From Seminavis robusta (taxonomy: Eukaryota; Bacillariophyta; Bacillariophyceae; Naviculales; Naviculaceae): a DNA stretch of 41,773 bases. Position numbers and translations under genes: made by a program. The stretch is from assembly GCA_903772945.1 (NCBI GenBank), contig CAICTM010000944.1, forward strand, positions 1 to 41,773. Reading direction: 5' to 3'. This document shows, piece by piece, positions 41,069 to 41,773 of this stretch (position 1 is the first letter of the stretch; each line of letters opens with the position of its first letter). The notes beneath the pieces were generated by a model, which was given only the letters and a program-made list of their open reading frames with translations, was not told where the DNA came from and did no database searches.

Positions 41069-41773
41069 TCTCGTGGCTAGTTTGAGTTCGGAACGGATAC
41101 TGGCCACTTGGGGACTGGGTGAAGACTGGGTGAAGTGATACGCCGAGATCTCAAGAGTTGCCTTGTGCAAAACATTCGCTGCTTCTTCTGCGTCGCTCTT
41201 GCTCAAGGACATGCAGATACTGAGGATATGGCGGCTTATGGCGGCTTTGAATGCAAGTCGGATAAATTTGACCATCTTTCTTCCAGCTAGCTCAGTTCAG
41301 CGCTGGTGACCAATGTGCAAAGGATACAGTAGATAAATGACTAAAAATGACACAAAACTAAGATTTTGGTGGCCATTCGTGCGAACGTTCGACTTGTTAA
41401 ATCTGATTAGTACCAGAACTAAGCATAAAAGACTTAACAACAATTTAATTCAGGCTGGCGAAGGCATGAGCCCTCAACAAGTTTGTGTTTGATTGGCAGT
41501 GGCTAGGCAAGCCAAGCTAGCTGGCTGCAGCTGTAGACCTAGATATCCAGCCATCTGTTTCTCTTTTGGTAGTCTACCTCTATTAGGGTTAGGGGTAAAA
41601 ACTGTGACACACAGAGGGACAAACACACAAGCGCACAAGCGCACAAGCGCACAAGCGCACAAGCGCACAAGCACACAAACACACAAACACACAAACACAC
41701 AAACAGACAAACAGACAAACAGACAAACACAAACAGACAAACAGACAAACAGACAAACAGACAAACAGACAAA
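41069..41773. other. Upstream region of the VWFD gene and satellite edge
   Basis: The VWFD frame is open to 41275, but the signal peptide fixes the start at 41068, so 41069-41275 is taken as 5' UTR or promoter. A degenerate telomere-like ATTAGGGTTAGGGG lies at 41582-41595, just before the satellite that runs off the window. No other gene is seen. Confidence 0.5.
41621..41773 (+). repeat. 8-bp tandem satellite, running off the window
   Basis: Units change along the array: CACAAGCG (about five copies), CACAAACA (about three), then GACAAACA to the window end, with one 6-bp phase slip near 41727. This is a homogenised octamer array; the long Cys/Val/Leu/Phe open frames on minus are a by-product. 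Confidence 0.92.

Noticed and set aside
41474..41772. Cys/Val/Leu-rich open frames on minus at the right edge
   Set aside because: Direct translation of the octamer satellite; no real gene.

Overview
The window looks like nuclear DNA of a diatom, most likely a pennate one. Genes sit on both strands in no operon-like order. Introns are few, short (about 70-140 bp) and have GT(A/G)AGT donors. Protein types common in diatoms are present: tandem helicase-associated repeats without a helicase, a membrane LRR protein without a kinase, a SANT-like protein with a K-rich middle, PSxxPS secreted proteins and a VWFD secreted protein. The genus is inferred only; a Seminavis-like raphid diatom would fit. 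No viral, prokaryotic or complete mobile-element gene was found.

Layout. 1-1334 (+): 3' part of a P-loop sulfotransferase gene with three exons in the window. 1970-4764 (-): five-exon transmembrane LRR gene with one apparent single-base frameshift. 6007-7986 (+): FYVE-SYLF protein. 8823-9224 (-): small unrecognised protein. About 9.2-14.4 kb: gene-poor stretch rich in short palindromes. 14393-15689 (+): two-exon SANT-like protein. 16572-17465 (+): IMP4, a U3 snoRNP protein. 18971-20373 (-): protein with four helicase-associated repeats and two Tudor-like modules, also with one apparent frameshift. 21233-21982 (-), 25318-30372 (+) and 35101-39380 (+): three acidic proteins sharing an unnamed domain centred on DDxPWYEQDY. 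23129-24382 (-): secreted Cys-rich, Ser/Pro/Thr-rich protein. 31057-32526 (+): type II membrane glycosyltransferase. 32975-34159 (-): THO complex subunit THOC6. 39605-41068 (-): secreted VWFD protein with an 18-nt microexon. The right edge runs into an 8-bp satellite.

The main novelty candidate is the three-member DDxPWYEQDY family within 18 kb. The small member (249 aa) and the large one (about 1,400 codons) share their N-terminal motif, the whole domain and a basic end to the domain. The large one adds a long array of alternating acidic Ser/Asp blocks and Lys/Pro/Ala blocks, an architecture like Nopp140 or treacle. The middle member is divergent and carries a TAZ-type zinc finger. Housekeeping genes (IMP4, THOC6, FYVE-SYLF) are interspersed, and nothing suggests they are co-regulated with the family.

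Several genes are broken by what look like missing single bases: a T run in the LRR gene, the first repeat of the helicase-associated gene, and at least six places in the acidic repeat array. All are deletions relative to the expected frame, which suggests residual long-read consensus errors at least as strongly as real mutations.
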